A stretch of DNA of 64,000 nt. It comes from Pyxidicoccus parkwaysis. GTDB lineage: Bacteria; Myxococcota; Myxococcia; Myxococcales; Myxococcaceae. The notes beneath the pieces were generated by a model. The model did no database searches, had not been told where the DNA came from, and saw only the letters and a list, made by a program, of their open reading frames with translations. Location: contig NZ_CP071090.1 of assembly GCF_017301735.1 (NCBI RefSeq), forward strand, positions 10,778,001 through 10,842,000, written 5' to 3'. Both the position numbers and the translations under genes were made by a program. How positions within the stretch are numbered: the stretch's first letter is position 1; the number at the start of each line of letters is the position of its first letter. Below are positions 43,352 to 51,703 of this stretch, in pieces.

Positions 43352-44836
43352 ATGTCCCGAATCGACCCTTCCGGCAGTCCCGCCGTTCCCCTCGACACGA
43401 CCTTGGAGACCGGCGCGGCGCCGCCTCCGTCCAAGGCGAAGGCGAGGGAGGCCTCCGCTCCCACCTCCACTGCTCGCAACGAGGTGCGCGCCTACGACGG
43501 ACCTGCCGCTCACGCACCCAAGGGCCCCGCCTCCCAGCCAGCGCCGTCCTCATCCGGACAGGCCATCTCCGCGGGAGAGCTGACGGCGCGCGGCGGCAGG
43601 CTCGGCCCTTCAAACGCTTCCTCGTCCGAGGTGCCGGACAACGTCTACTCGGACATCCGCTCGCAGCTGACGTGGCGGTTTGGAAACCTGTGCATCAACG
43701 AGAGCAACGTGAAGGCGGTGCACACGGCGCTCGGGACGTTGCAGCCGGGGGCCTACCGCGTAGCGCTGGACAGGATGGAGCGCGACGGCCTGCTCGCGGA
43801 CTACGTGAAGGCGCAGGACCCGGCCACGCGGAAGGCCTTCCTGGAGCAGGCCGAGTCCAAGGGCATGCTGGAGCGTCGCAAGGGCACGGCTCCGGCGGGA
43901 CCGCTGGGCTACCCGGCCGAGCCTGACTTCTTCCGCAATGACCCGAAGCTTCTCGAGTCGATGCGCAAGGCGGTGAACGAGCACGCCATGGATGTGGGCT
44001 CCGCCTACTACCGGGCCCACGCCGAGTACCTCGGCCGCTACGTGGACGCCGTGAACGACGCGAAGAGCCTGCGCGACATCCGAGCGCTGGGGGAGCCGAG
44101 AGGGGCGCAGCTCAAGGACAACGTCCTCGGCATCGGCAGGAAGGACCCGGCGGGCGAGTCGTACGCGGCGGAGTGGCGACGCGCCATCGGGCAGCCGCGC
44201 TCGCTCAACCTCGCGTACCAGACGGTGAACGCGCGGTACCGCGAGCTGACCGATGAGCGGGCAGGAGGCAGCATCCTGCTTCATGGCAAGGGCTCGGTGA
44301 CGTCCCACGGCGTCAAGCTGAGCGAGCAGGTGCAGGTGGATACCCGGGGCAAGGCGGGTGCGAAGACGGAGGCGGGCGTGGTGCTGAGCGGCGGGCGCCT
44401 GGAGGTCGAGCTGAGTCAGGACTCGAAGGGGACGAAGAACGTGGAGACGACGCTGGACCTGGGTCTCCTCAAGCTCAGCGTGGACTCGGAGGGGACCAGG
44501 AAGGCGGAGCTGAGCGCGGGCAAGCTCGCCAGTGTGTTCGTGACCATCAACAAGGAGAAGGCGGAGCTCGGCGGCGGTGTCCTCGCCGAGGTCGAGGCCG
44601 GTGAGAGCAAGCTCGAGGGCGAGGCGGGCTACACGATGAAGGGGCTCACGCCCGACCGGGTGCGCGAGTCCTTCGACAAGGACCACCGTGGTGTCTTCGA
44701 CCTCCCGCGCGAGCTGGAGGCCGGGAAGTCCTGGGACGCGCTCACCGACAAGCAGCGGGCGGCCTACGAGAAGGAAGCCTGGACCCGCGAGGAGTGGACG
44801 CAGACCCTGGCCCGAGAACAGCGCAAGCGCCAATAG
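43352..44836 (+). CDS. Large soluble protein, unknown
   Basis: The 494-residue protein has a low-complexity N-terminal 80 residues (Ser/Pro/Ala), a helical central region with SYAAEWRRAIGQPRSLN, and a C-terminal part with repeated beta-like segments (GVVLSGGRLEVELSQDSKG, LDLGLLKLSVDSEG, KLASVFVTINKEKAELGGGVLAEVEAG) that suggest a beta-solenoid or beta-sheet region. There is no signal peptide. AGGAG precedes the ATG. No family is recognised; it may be a secreted effector or structural protein, by appearance only. Confidence 0.75.
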   Translation: MSRIDPSGSPAVPLDTTLETGAAPPPSKAKAREASAPTSTARNEVRAYDGPAAHAPKGPASQPAPSSSGQAISAGELTARGGRLGPSNASSSEVPDNVYSDIRSQLTWRFGNLCINESNVKAVHTALGTLQPGAYRVALDRMERDGLLADYVKAQDPATRKAFLEQAESKGMLERRKGTAPAGPLGYPAEPDFFRNDPKLLESMRKAVNEHAMDVGSAYYRAHAEYLGRYVDAVNDAKSLRDIRALGEPRGAQLKDNVLGIGRKDPAGESYAAEWRRAIGQPRSLNLAYQTVNARYRELTDERAGGSILLHGKGSVTSHGVKLSEQVQVDTRGKAGAKTEAGVVLSGGRLEVELSQDSKGTKNVETTLDLGLLKLSVDSEGTRKAELSAGKLASVFVTINKEKAELGGGVLAEVEAGESKLEGEAGYTMKGLTPDRVRESFDKDHRGVFDLPRELEAGKSWDALTDKQRAAYEKEAWTREEWTQTLAREQRKRQ

Positions 44837-44875
44837 CTCACGGCCCGAACCTCAACGCCGGCAAGCACTGGTAGC

Positions 44876-44906
44876 GTGCACGGCTTCGAACCCAGATACC
44901 GTGCAC
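44876..44906. terminator. Hairpin between convergent genes
   Basis: The inverted repeat gtgcacgg...ccgtgcac (loop 15) lies between the stop of the unknown protein and the stop of the GNAT gene. It can act in both directions. The loop contains ttcgaaccc, a T-arm-like string, but no tRNA is formed. Confidence 0.5.
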
Positions 44907-44931
44907 TCGGCGGTAGCGTCACGGCCCGCGC

Positions 44932-45438
44932 TCAGCGGAGGTTCGCGGGCAGCAGCTTCTCCACCACGACGATGTCCTGCCACACGCCATCCATGAGGGC
45001 GTGCTTCTCGTGCAGGCCCACTTCGCGGAAGCCGAGGCTCGCGAGCAGGGCGCGGCTGCGCGTGTTGGTGGCGAAGACGCGCGAGGTGAGCTTGTGGAAG
45101 CCGGCGGCCTCGACGGCCTCCAGCAGTGCCTCCATGGCGAGCCGTCCCGCGCCGAGGCCTCGCGCATCCGGGGCCACGTAGATGCTGAAGTCGGCGATGC
45201 CCGCGTAGCACTCGCGCGGGCTGTACGCGCTGCTGGAGGCGAAGGCGATGACGCGGCCTGTGTCCTCCACCACCATGACGGGGTGGCGTCCTCCCAGCCA
45301 CTTCGCGATGTCCTCGGGCGTGCGCGGCCGGGTCTCGAAGGTGGAGCGGCGCTCCGCGATGCCGGCGTTGTAGATGTCCGCGATGGCCGCGCAGTCCCCG
45401 GGCGTGGCGGCGCGCGTGCGGAGGCGGGTGCGGCTCAT
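44932..45438 (-). CDS. GNAT N-acetyltransferase (phosphinothricin type)
   Basis: The 168-residue enzyme matches the phosphinothricin/ArsN-like acetyltransferases: RTRAATPGDCAAIADIYNAGI at the start, STFETRPRTPEDIAKWL, then the acetyl-CoA loop DARGLGAGRLAMEAL, and the C-terminal SLGFREVGLHEKHALMDGVWQD. It transfers acetyl from acetyl-CoA to an amino acid-like substrate. The ATG overlaps the stop of the upstream membrane protein gene (ATGA). Confidence 0.93.
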   Translation of the reverse strand: MSRTRLRTRAATPGDCAAIADIYNAGIAERRSTFETRPRTPEDIAKWLGGRHPVMVVEDTGRVIAFASSSAYSPRECYAGIADFSIYVAPDARGLGAGRLAMEALLEAVEAAGFHKLTSRVFATNTRSRALLASLGFREVGLHEKHALMDGVWQDIVVVEKLLPANLR

Positions 45439-46244
45439 GAGGGCTCCGTCGGCAACGTCTCACGCGGAGCGCTTGCGTCTTCGGGCTCCGGCTTCGGGCT
45501 CATCATGTACGCGGCCGCCAGGGTCAGGTGCCAGGGGAAGAGGAGGATGGTCAGCAGCGACAGGGAGAGGCCCCCCAGCGCCGCCGACGCGGCGGGAATC
45601 AGCCACAGCAGCCCCTGGAGGGTCAGGCCCATGACGCCCAGGCGTTGCAGCGAGCGGACCCCAATCCACTGGCCGAAGAGGGCCAGCAGGGGCGGGGTGA
45701 CCACCAGCCCCACCTGAATCATGCGGAGCGACTCCCACTGGTCGAGCGGGTAGTTGCCGCGGGGGCCGGACAGCAGCGCCACGAAGACGAGCTGGACCAC
45801 CATGGAAAGCACCGTGACGCCCACGGCCCGCCAGGAAAAGTCCTGCTTCGGGCCGCGGTTGTCTCCGGCCTGCTGTCGCACGGCTTCCAGCACGTCCGGA
45901 TGCACTTCCAGCGCGTACGGGTAGCCCAGCTCCATCAGGGCCTCCATCGCCGCGGCGCGCACCGAGCGTCCGTTGCTGCCCGTCCTGTCGCGAGCCTCCT
46001 CGGGCAGGTCCATCAGTGACAGCAGGAAGTCCGCCCGGGCGCGCGGTGTCTCGTCACCGGCGGGCGGCCGGGCAATCGCCGCGAGGAGCGCATCCACCTC
46101 GGCCTGGATGACTCCGGGCGAGCTCATCGCATCCTTCAACTCGGCGAGCGATTGCGCGGGCACCCACGGTGCCACCGGGGCTTCTTCCAGCGAGGAGGAG
46201 TCAGCGGCAACCGGCGGTGCGGGACGGGTTCGGGACGAGGCCAT
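45435..46244 (-). CDS. Membrane protein with soluble N-terminal half
   Basis: The 269-residue protein has a charged soluble half (residues 1-135, including ADFLLSLMDLPEEARDR and AMEALMELGYPYALEVHPDVLEAVRQQAG) followed by about four membrane helices in the second half. It ends with a short acidic tail. The start at 46244 is the only in-frame ATG after the region without coding character. Its stop overlaps the GNAT start. No family is recognised. Confidence 0.75.
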   Translation of the reverse strand: MASSRTRPAPPVAADSSSLEEAPVAPWVPAQSLAELKDAMSSPGVIQAEVDALLAAIARPPAGDETPRARADFLLSLMDLPEEARDRTGSNGRSVRAAAMEALMELGYPYALEVHPDVLEAVRQQAGDNRGPKQDFSWRAVGVTVLSMVVQLVFVALLSGPRGNYPLDQWESLRMIQVGLVVTPPLLALFGQWIGVRSLQRLGVMGLTLQGLLWLIPAASAALGGLSLSLLTILLFPWHLTLAAAYMMSPKPEPEDASAPRETLPTEPS

Positions 46245-46394
46245 GGTGGGCGGAGGACAGTCTACCGCCAGGGCGCGCGGCCGGTGCTCGCTGGCGTCGG
46301 CCGGGGGGCGGGGGAGCGGGCTCGCGGTGGGGCAAGGCCCGGTCCACATGTGCACCCTACCCGCGTCACCCCATCACGACGAGCGAGGAAGCGA

Positions 46395-46820
46395 ATGGCG
46401 ATGGAGCGAGCGCAGCGGTTCGTGGACGCGCTGAAGAGGCTGGAGGAGCACGGCGACGTGGAGGGCATCGTCGCGCTCTTCAGCGACGACGCGCAGGTGA
46501 GCAACGTGGCCTCGTCCCGGGTCTTCTCCGGACAGGACGGAGCCCGGACGTTCTGGAGGGAGTACAAGGGCACGCTCGGCCAGGTGCAGTCCACCTTCCG
46601 GAACATGATTGAGGCCGGAGACCGCGTGGCCCTCGAGTGGGAGACGCAGGGCACCGCGAACAACGGCGCCGCCGTGGCGTACGAGGGCGTGTCCATCATC
46701 GAGTGGGACGGCGACCGCATCCGCCGGTTCTATGCGTACTTCGACCCGCACGCGCTCGGCGAGGAGCTGACGATGAACAACGCGCCACGCTCGGAGGTGC
46801 CCGCCACCACGCCAGCGTGA
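46395..46820 (+). CDS. NTF2-like (SnoaL-type) protein
   Basis: The 141-residue protein matches small NTF2/SnoaL-fold proteins: AQRFVDALKRLEEHGDVEGIVALFSDDAQVSNV, an acidic pocket segment FSGQDGARTFWREY, and VSIIEWDGDRIRRFYAYFDP. Such folds serve as enzymes or ligand-binding proteins; the substrate is unknown. GAGGAAG precedes the ATG. The last six codons lie in the 47-bp tandem repeat that follows. Confidence 0.85.
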   Translation: MAMERAQRFVDALKRLEEHGDVEGIVALFSDDAQVSNVASSRVFSGQDGARTFWREYKGTLGQVQSTFRNMIEAGDRVALEWETQGTANNGAAVAYEGVSIIEWDGDRIRRFYAYFDPHALGEELTMNNAPRSEVPATTPA

Positions 46821-46936
46821 ACATGTGCGCCTTCGCGGAGCCGGTGTCCGCCACCACGCCCACTTGAGCGTGTGCGTCTTCGCGGAGCCGGTGCTCGCTC
46901 CCACGCCCGCCTGAGCGTGTGAGTCCTCGCGTCCGC
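46801..46936. repeat. Tandem repeat over the 3' end of the NTF2-like gene
   Basis: Nearly three copies of a 47-48 bp unit (starting at about 46801, 46848 and 46895) have the core gcgtgtgcgtcttcgcggagccggtgctcgc. The first copy contains the stop codon of the NTF2-like gene, so the array is a 3'-end duplication. It fills the space to the convergent histidine kinase gene at 46950. Confidence 0.85.
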
Positions 46937-46949
46937 GACGCACGTCGGC

Positions 46950-48761
46950 TCAGCCGGGCGCGGGCTCGCGGGGCAGCTCCACGGTGACGGTGGTGCCCTC
47001 GCCGGGCGCGCTCTCCAGGTGGATGCGGCCCCCGTGCGCCTCCACCACCTGGCGGCTGAACCACAGCCCCAGTCCGAAGCCGCCGTAGTGCCGCAGCGGC
47101 ACCGCGCGCCCGAAGCGCTGGAAGAGGTGCGCCTGCTGCTCGGGCGGAATGCCGATTCCACGGTCCCTCACCACCAGCCTGGCGAGGTCCCCGGGCGCGT
47201 CCGTCACCACCAGCTCCACCGGGTGGCCCTGGCCGTACTTCAGCGCGTTGGACACCAGGTGCATCACCACGCCGTCCACGCGCGCGCGGTCCCACCGGCC
47301 ACTCACGGCCGCGGGCGCGTCCAGGTGCACGGCGGTGCCCGCGCGGGCCATCTCGTCGCCGAAGCGGCCCAGCACCTCGCGGCACAGCTCCACCAGCTCC
47401 ACGGGCTCGGGGTCCAGGTGCAGGCGGCCCTCGGAGAGCCGGGATACCTCCAGCAGCTCGCGCACCAGCCGGCCCAGCCGGTCCACCTGCTGCACCGCCG
47501 CCGAGGCGCGCGTGCGCACGAATTCATCCTCCGAGCCCCGCTGCAGCCGCGCGAGCTGGAGCTTCAGCGAAGTGAGCGGCGTGTTCAGCTCGTGGCTCGC
47601 GATGGCGAGGAAGTCGTCGCGCAGCTGCAGGGCCTGCTGCGTCTGGTGGAACAGGTGCGCGTTCTGCACGGCCGCGGTGGCGCGCCGGGCCAGCTCCAGC
47701 GCCAGCGCCAGGTCCTCCTCCGTGTGGTGGCGCCCGGACAGCGAGTGGCCCAGCGTCAGCGAGCCCAGCACGCCCTCCGGCGTCGTCAGCGGCACGGACA
47801 GCCACGAGCACGGCGCGAGGGCCCGCAGCAGCGCGCGCTGGGACTCGGCGCCCTCGCCGTCCTCCGCCCACGCGGCGTCCACGTGCGGGTGGAAGGCGGG
47901 CTGCCCGGAGTCGAGCGCCCACACGGACGCGCGGCCCCCTTCCGCCGGGTGCCAGCGGCTGGCGGCGAGCCGCGCGGCGGACTCGGGCGTCAGCGCGTGG
48001 AAGGTGCGGCGCACCACCATATCCGGCCCCCGCACGTCGATGATGCAGAAGTCGCCCAGCGAGGGCACCAGCGCCAGGGCCACGCCGCGCAGGCTCTGCC
48101 CCGCGTCCAGCGACGTGGCCAGCGTGGCGGTGGCGTGCTGGAGCAGCACGGTGCGCTCGGCCTGGCGGCGCTCGGCGGCGAGCAGCCGGGCCCGCTCCAG
48201 CGCCATGGCGGCCTGCTGCGCCAGCATGTCCATGAAGGCGCGCTCCTCGACGTCGAAGCCGCGCGACTCCAGCCACGTGAGCGCCAGCACGCCCACCACG
48301 CGCCCCCGGGGGGACAGAGGCAGCGCCGCGGAGGAGTAGCTCCCGGGGTGCACGCTGTGGATGAGCGCCGCCAGCTCGGGCGCGTCCTGCTTCACGAGGC
48401 CGGGGCCGGTCTGCCAGATGGGAGCGCCGGAGAGCGCCGCCTCGGTGATGGGCATGCGCACCGTCAGCGGCACGCGGGCGAGCGCGGGGAGGAGGGCGCT
48501 CTCGTAGCGCACGGCATGTGCGAGCTCCAGCGTGGTGCCCGCCGCGTCCAGCAGGAAGAGGATGCCGGCGTCCGCGGGCATGGCGCGCACGGCCTCCTCC
48601 ACCACCGCGCGCGCGACGTCCTCCGGCGTGAGGGCCCCCGAGAGCGCCAGCGTGAGGGACTGGAGGCTCTGCATCCGCGCCGTGGCGAGGTCCGCCCGGG
48701 CGCGTGCCCGGCGCTCATGCGTCGGGAACTCCAGCAGCTTGCCCTGCCAGTGCTTCTCCAT
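46950..48761 (-). CDS. GAF-domain sensor histidine kinase
   Basis: The 603-residue protein has two GAF domains (about 30-200 and 215-370), then a kinase core: phosphoacceptor His390 in ASHELNTPLTSL, N box LVSNALKYG, D box DRGIGIPPEQQAHLF and G box GGFGLGLWFSRQVVEAHGG. It has no transmembrane helix. Its domain order resembles the larger kinase at 25226-28306 but with two GAF domains. No cognate regulator is beside it. Confidence 0.93.
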   Translation of the reverse strand: MEKHWQGKLLEFPTHERRARARADLATARMQSLQSLTLALSGALTPEDVARAVVEEAVRAMPADAGILFLLDAAGTTLELAHAVRYESALLPALARVPLTVRMPITEAALSGAPIWQTGPGLVKQDAPELAALIHSVHPGSYSSAALPLSPRGRVVGVLALTWLESRGFDVEERAFMDMLAQQAAMALERARLLAAERRQAERTVLLQHATATLATSLDAGQSLRGVALALVPSLGDFCIIDVRGPDMVVRRTFHALTPESAARLAASRWHPAEGGRASVWALDSGQPAFHPHVDAAWAEDGEGAESQRALLRALAPCSWLSVPLTTPEGVLGSLTLGHSLSGRHHTEEDLALALELARRATAAVQNAHLFHQTQQALQLRDDFLAIASHELNTPLTSLKLQLARLQRGSEDEFVRTRASAAVQQVDRLGRLVRELLEVSRLSEGRLHLDPEPVELVELCREVLGRFGDEMARAGTAVHLDAPAAVSGRWDRARVDGVVMHLVSNALKYGQGHPVELVVTDAPGDLARLVVRDRGIGIPPEQQAHLFQRFGRAVPLRHYGGFGLGLWFSRQVVEAHGGRIHLESAPGEGTTVTVELPREPAPG

Positions 48762-48802
48762 ATCCGGTGCCCACCGCGCGTGGGGCGGGTGGACGGGAGC
48801 AA

Positions 48803-48841
48803 CAAAAACGCATCCGGAGCCGAATTGCCGGCCCCGGATGC
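48803..48841 (-). terminator. Minus-strand intrinsic terminator upstream of a histidine kinase
   Basis: On the minus strand the sequence gcatccggggccggcaattc pairs with cggctccggatgc to form a stem of 8 plus 4 base pairs with a GT pair, followed by gtttttg. It lies 42 bp before the kinase start, with no minus-strand gene just upstream, so it probably ends an unannotated transcript or acts as a leader attenuator. Confidence 0.65.
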
Positions 48842-49264
48842 GACGACTGTCGTGCGCTCGTCAGTCCTCCGGAGCCAGTGAACAGACCCCGGTGGGGCCC
48901 CGGAGGCGCCAAGGGGCCCGTTGTGCGACAGAAGGTCGTGACTCGCATGCACCTTCCGTCCCGCGCCTCGGGGCGCTACCGTCGCTCGACGCCGACCCGG
49001 AGGAGGCTCGCCGGGCTTCACTGGCAGGAAGGACATGCGCCGGTCTCTCGCAGCCGCCTCCGCGGCCCCGTCCATTGCGTTTCGTTTCCGACACGGTCCT
49101 GCCCCGCGGGACGCGCTAGCCTGCGGGACTGCACCGGGGCATTCGGGAAGGGCGAGGAACGGCGGGGACGGGGAGGGCGCGACGGGCCACGAGGCCCTCA
49201 ACGCCTGGGATGACGTGCCCGCCTGAATCCGGCAGCCTGCCTTGCGCCTATACGGAAACAACTG
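48842..49264. other. Gap without a gene before the b-type cytochrome operon
   Basis: No convincing coding region is seen. If the terminator at 48803 ends a short RNA, that transcript would lie here on the minus strand. Promoters for the divergent genes are also expected. Confidence 0.45.
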
Positions 49265-50086
49265 ATGACCCGCTTCGTCGCCCTCACCGTCATCCTGTCC
49301 CTGTTGTCCACCTCCAACGCCTGGGCCCAGCGCTCCACCAGCGAGCCCACGAAGAAGAGTCAGACGTCCAAGAAGAAGCCCTCCAAGTCCTCGAAGCGCA
49401 CGAAGGCTCCGCCCGCGCCCACGCCCGCGTCCCCCACCGGCGGGGACGAGGAGCAGGCCGCGCCCACGCCCATGAAGGACGAGCCCGCAAGTGATGCTCC
49501 GAAGCAACAGCAACAGCCGTCACAGAAGCAACCGGAGACGCAGGGCAAGCCGCCGTCCGCGGGGGACTCGTCGTCGCTGGACTTCGACCTGCTGGAGGAG
49601 CCCCTCGAGAAGGCCAACGCCGCGCAGGCCAACCCGGAGCTGGAGCAGAAAATCCACCGGCGCCGCACCATGCTCAAGCTGCACCAGGGCCTGGGCTTCG
49701 CGCTGACGGCGAGCCTGCTCGCCACCACGGTGGTGGGGCAGCTCCAGTACAACGACTCGTTCCGCGGCGGCGGCGATGACCGCAACCTGCTGGCGCTTCA
49801 CCGGGGCCTGGCCATCGGCACCTCGGCGATTTTCGCCACCGTGGGCCTGCTGGGCCTGCTGGCACCCGAGCCCTTCAAGAAGGAGTTCAAGTGGGACACG
49901 ATTACGTTCCACAAGATTTTCATGTCCGCGGCCACGCTGGGCATGCTGACGCAGGTGCTGCTGGGCATCATGTCCACGCACCACTACGGCAAGCTGTCCG
50001 AGCGGGACTACGCCTTCGCGCACCAGGTGGTCGGCTACACGACGCTGGGCCTGGTGTCGGCCGGTGTCGTCACCCTGTTCTTCTGA
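49265..50086 (+). CDS. Predicted four-helix dihaem b-type cytochrome, exported
   Basis: The 273-residue protein has a signal peptide (residues 1-21, MTRFVALTVILSLLSTSNAWA), a Lys/Pro/Gln-rich linker to about 130, and four transmembrane helices (138-160, 176-200, 213-235, 250-272). A histidine stands at the start of each helix: His140, His179, His216 and His253. In an antiparallel bundle His140 and His216 face one side and His179 and His253 the other, the geometry of two b-type haems. The match to cytochrome b561-like proteins is by this pattern only. It leads an operon with YceI and a double Rieske protein. Confidence 0.75.
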   Translation: MTRFVALTVILSLLSTSNAWAQRSTSEPTKKSQTSKKKPSKSSKRTKAPPAPTPASPTGGDEEQAAPTPMKDEPASDAPKQQQQPSQKQPETQGKPPSAGDSSSLDFDLLEEPLEKANAAQANPELEQKIHRRRTMLKLHQGLGFALTASLLATTVVGQLQYNDSFRGGGDDRNLLALHRGLAIGTSAIFATVGLLGLLAPEPFKKEFKWDTITFHKIFMSAATLGMLTQVLLGIMSTHHYGKLSERDYAFAHQVVGYTTLGLVSAGVVTLFF

Positions 50087-50149
50087 ATCTTTTCGCGCCG
50101 CCGCCGTTCGGCTTCGCAAGGCCCTGAACTGAGTTCCCTGGAGGTTGAT

Positions 50150-50728
50150 GTGATTTCTCGACGACTTGCCCTGCTTGCCACCCTGCTGCTCGCGCTGCCC
50201 GTAGCCGCGCAGGGGCCGGACCGGAAGTATCTGGTGAAGAAGGATGCCAGCTCGGTCACCTACAAGCTGAAGCACAAGCTGCACGAGGTGGTGGGCACGG
50301 CGAAGCCCTCCACCGGCATTGCCGTGCTGAAGTCCACCGGCACGCTGCAGGTGCAGGTGCGCGCCAACGTGAAGGACTTCGACTCGGGCAACTCCAACCG
50401 CGATTCGCACATGCAGGAGGTGACGGAGGCGGCGAAGTTTCCGCTGATCGAGTTCAAGGGCAAGGCCGACGGCGTGAAGATGCCCACGAGCTTCCCGGCG
50501 ACGGTGCCGGTGTCACTCACGGGCCAGCTCACCTTCCACGGCGTGACGCAGGACGTGACGGTGCCCATGACGGTGGTGTTCACCTCCGAGAAGGAGGCCA
50601 CCGCCTCGGGCGCCTTCGACATCAGCCTGGAGGGGTACAAGATTGAGCGCCCTTCGCTGCTGATGGTGAAGGTGGATGACAAGCTGGTGCTGGAGCCGAA
50701 GCTGACCTTCGTGGTGGAGGGTACGTGA
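50150..50728 (+). CDS. YceI family periplasmic protein
   Basis: The 192-residue protein starts at GTG 50150 with GGAGG seven bases upstream. It has a signal peptide (to about residue 20) and a YceI lipocalin-like domain: SVTYKLKHKLHEVVG, RDSHMQEVTEAAKFP, LTGQLTFHGVTQDVTVP and GAFDISLEGYKIERP. YceI proteins bind isoprenoid molecules such as ubiquinone or polyisoprenols in the periplasm, and often occur beside cytochrome b561 genes. Its stop overlaps the GTG start of the Rieske gene. Confidence 0.93.
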   Translation: MISRRLALLATLLLALPVAAQGPDRKYLVKKDASSVTYKLKHKLHEVVGTAKPSTGIAVLKSTGTLQVQVRANVKDFDSGNSNRDSHMQEVTEAAKFPLIEFKGKADGVKMPTSFPATVPVSLTGQLTFHGVTQDVTVPMTVVFTSEKEATASGAFDISLEGYKIERPSLLMVKVDDKLVLEPKLTFVVEGT

Positions 50729-51543
50729 GTACGTCGCGTCGAGGTTTTCTGAAGGGCATCCTGGGTACGGGCGCGGCGGGTGCGGCGGCGGCGACGCTGC
50801 CGGGGTGCGCGCCGGACATCGACCCCGCGCCGGTGACGGACGTGACGGCGAGCGCCGCCGGCACGGTGGACCTGCTGGTGACGCGCTACCCGGACCTGGA
50901 GCCGGTGGGCGGCGCGATTACGGTGCGCGTGCCGGGGCAGCCGACGCCGCTGCTCATCGCGCACACGAAGAACGAGGGCGCGTCCGACGACTTCTCCACG
51001 GTGTCGTCCATCTGCACGCACGTGGGCTGCCCGCTCGGCTTCGACGGCAAGGACGTGGTGTGTCCGTGCCACCTGTCGCGCTTCAGCCCGAAGGACGGCT
51101 CGGTGCTGCACCGGCCGGCCACGGTGGCGCTGCGCTCGTTCCAGACGACCTACAACGCGGGCACCCGCGTGGTGAGCGTCAACGTGCTGGGCGGTGACTC
51201 CAACTTCCCGTCGGCGGTGGACGGCGTGGTGACGCTGCCGTTCAGCGAGTTCCCGGACCTGCGCAACAACGGCGGCCTGGTGACGGGCACGCCTCCCGGC
51301 TACGGCAACGCCATCTTCGTTTCCCGGCAGCAGGACGGGACGCTGTCGGCGGTGGACTCCATCTGCACCCACCAGCAGTGCCCGGTGGAGTTCGACTCGG
51401 CCAAGGATGACTTGTTCTGCCCCTGCCACGGGTCCACCTTCACGCTGGAGGGCGCCGTGACGCAGGGGCCGGCCACGCTGCCCCTCAAGAAGTTCACGGT
51501 GACGGAGACGCCCGACGCCGTCGTCGTCAGCGGCGTGCGCTGA
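50725..51543 (+). CDS. Exported protein with two complete Rieske domains
   Basis: The 272-residue protein starts with a Tat-type signal (SRRGFLKG) followed by LPGC (Cys28), which could be lipid-modified. It contains two full [2Fe-2S] Rieske sites: Cys97-x-His99 with Cys113-x2-His116, and Cys214-x-His216 with Cys232-x2-His235. The disulfide cysteines Cys102/Cys115 and Cys219/Cys234 are present in both. No catalytic dioxygenase domain is attached. Two clusters in one chain suit electron relay. It is last in a coupled operon after the cytochrome and YceI genes. Confidence 0.95.
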   Translation: MSTSRRGFLKGILGTGAAGAAAATLPGCAPDIDPAPVTDVTASAAGTVDLLVTRYPDLEPVGGAITVRVPGQPTPLLIAHTKNEGASDDFSTVSSICTHVGCPLGFDGKDVVCPCHLSRFSPKDGSVLHRPATVALRSFQTTYNAGTRVVSVNVLGGDSNFPSAVDGVVTLPFSEFPDLRNNGGLVTGTPPGYGNAIFVSRQQDGTLSAVDSICTHQQCPVEFDSAKDDLFCPCHGSTFTLEGAVTQGPATLPLKKFTVTETPDAVVVSGVR

Positions 51544-51654
51544 GGGCCCGGGTGCCCACGGAGGGGCGCGCCGGGTGGCGCTCCTCTCCTTCCTCGCGGG
51601 CACGGGCTGCATGAGCGCCGGAGACGCCCGGCGCAGGCTCCCCGAAGGAACGTG

Positions 51655-51700
51655 AAGCGAGTCCGGCCCCGTGCCGCATCGGGGCCGGACCTGCTCGCTC
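51655..51700. terminator. Strong bidirectional terminator after the Rieske gene
   Basis: A perfect hairpin gtccggccccg...cggggccggac spans 51661-51690 with an eight-base loop, and outer arms agcgag and ctcgct extend it to 51655-51700. It separates the Rieske gene and the convergent CBS protein gene. Confidence 0.8.
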
Positions 51701-51703
51701 GTG

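Noticed and set aside
44883..44895. tRNA T-arm-like string ttcgaaccc
   Set aside because: No acceptor or anticodon stem can be folded around it; it is the loop of an intergenic hairpin.
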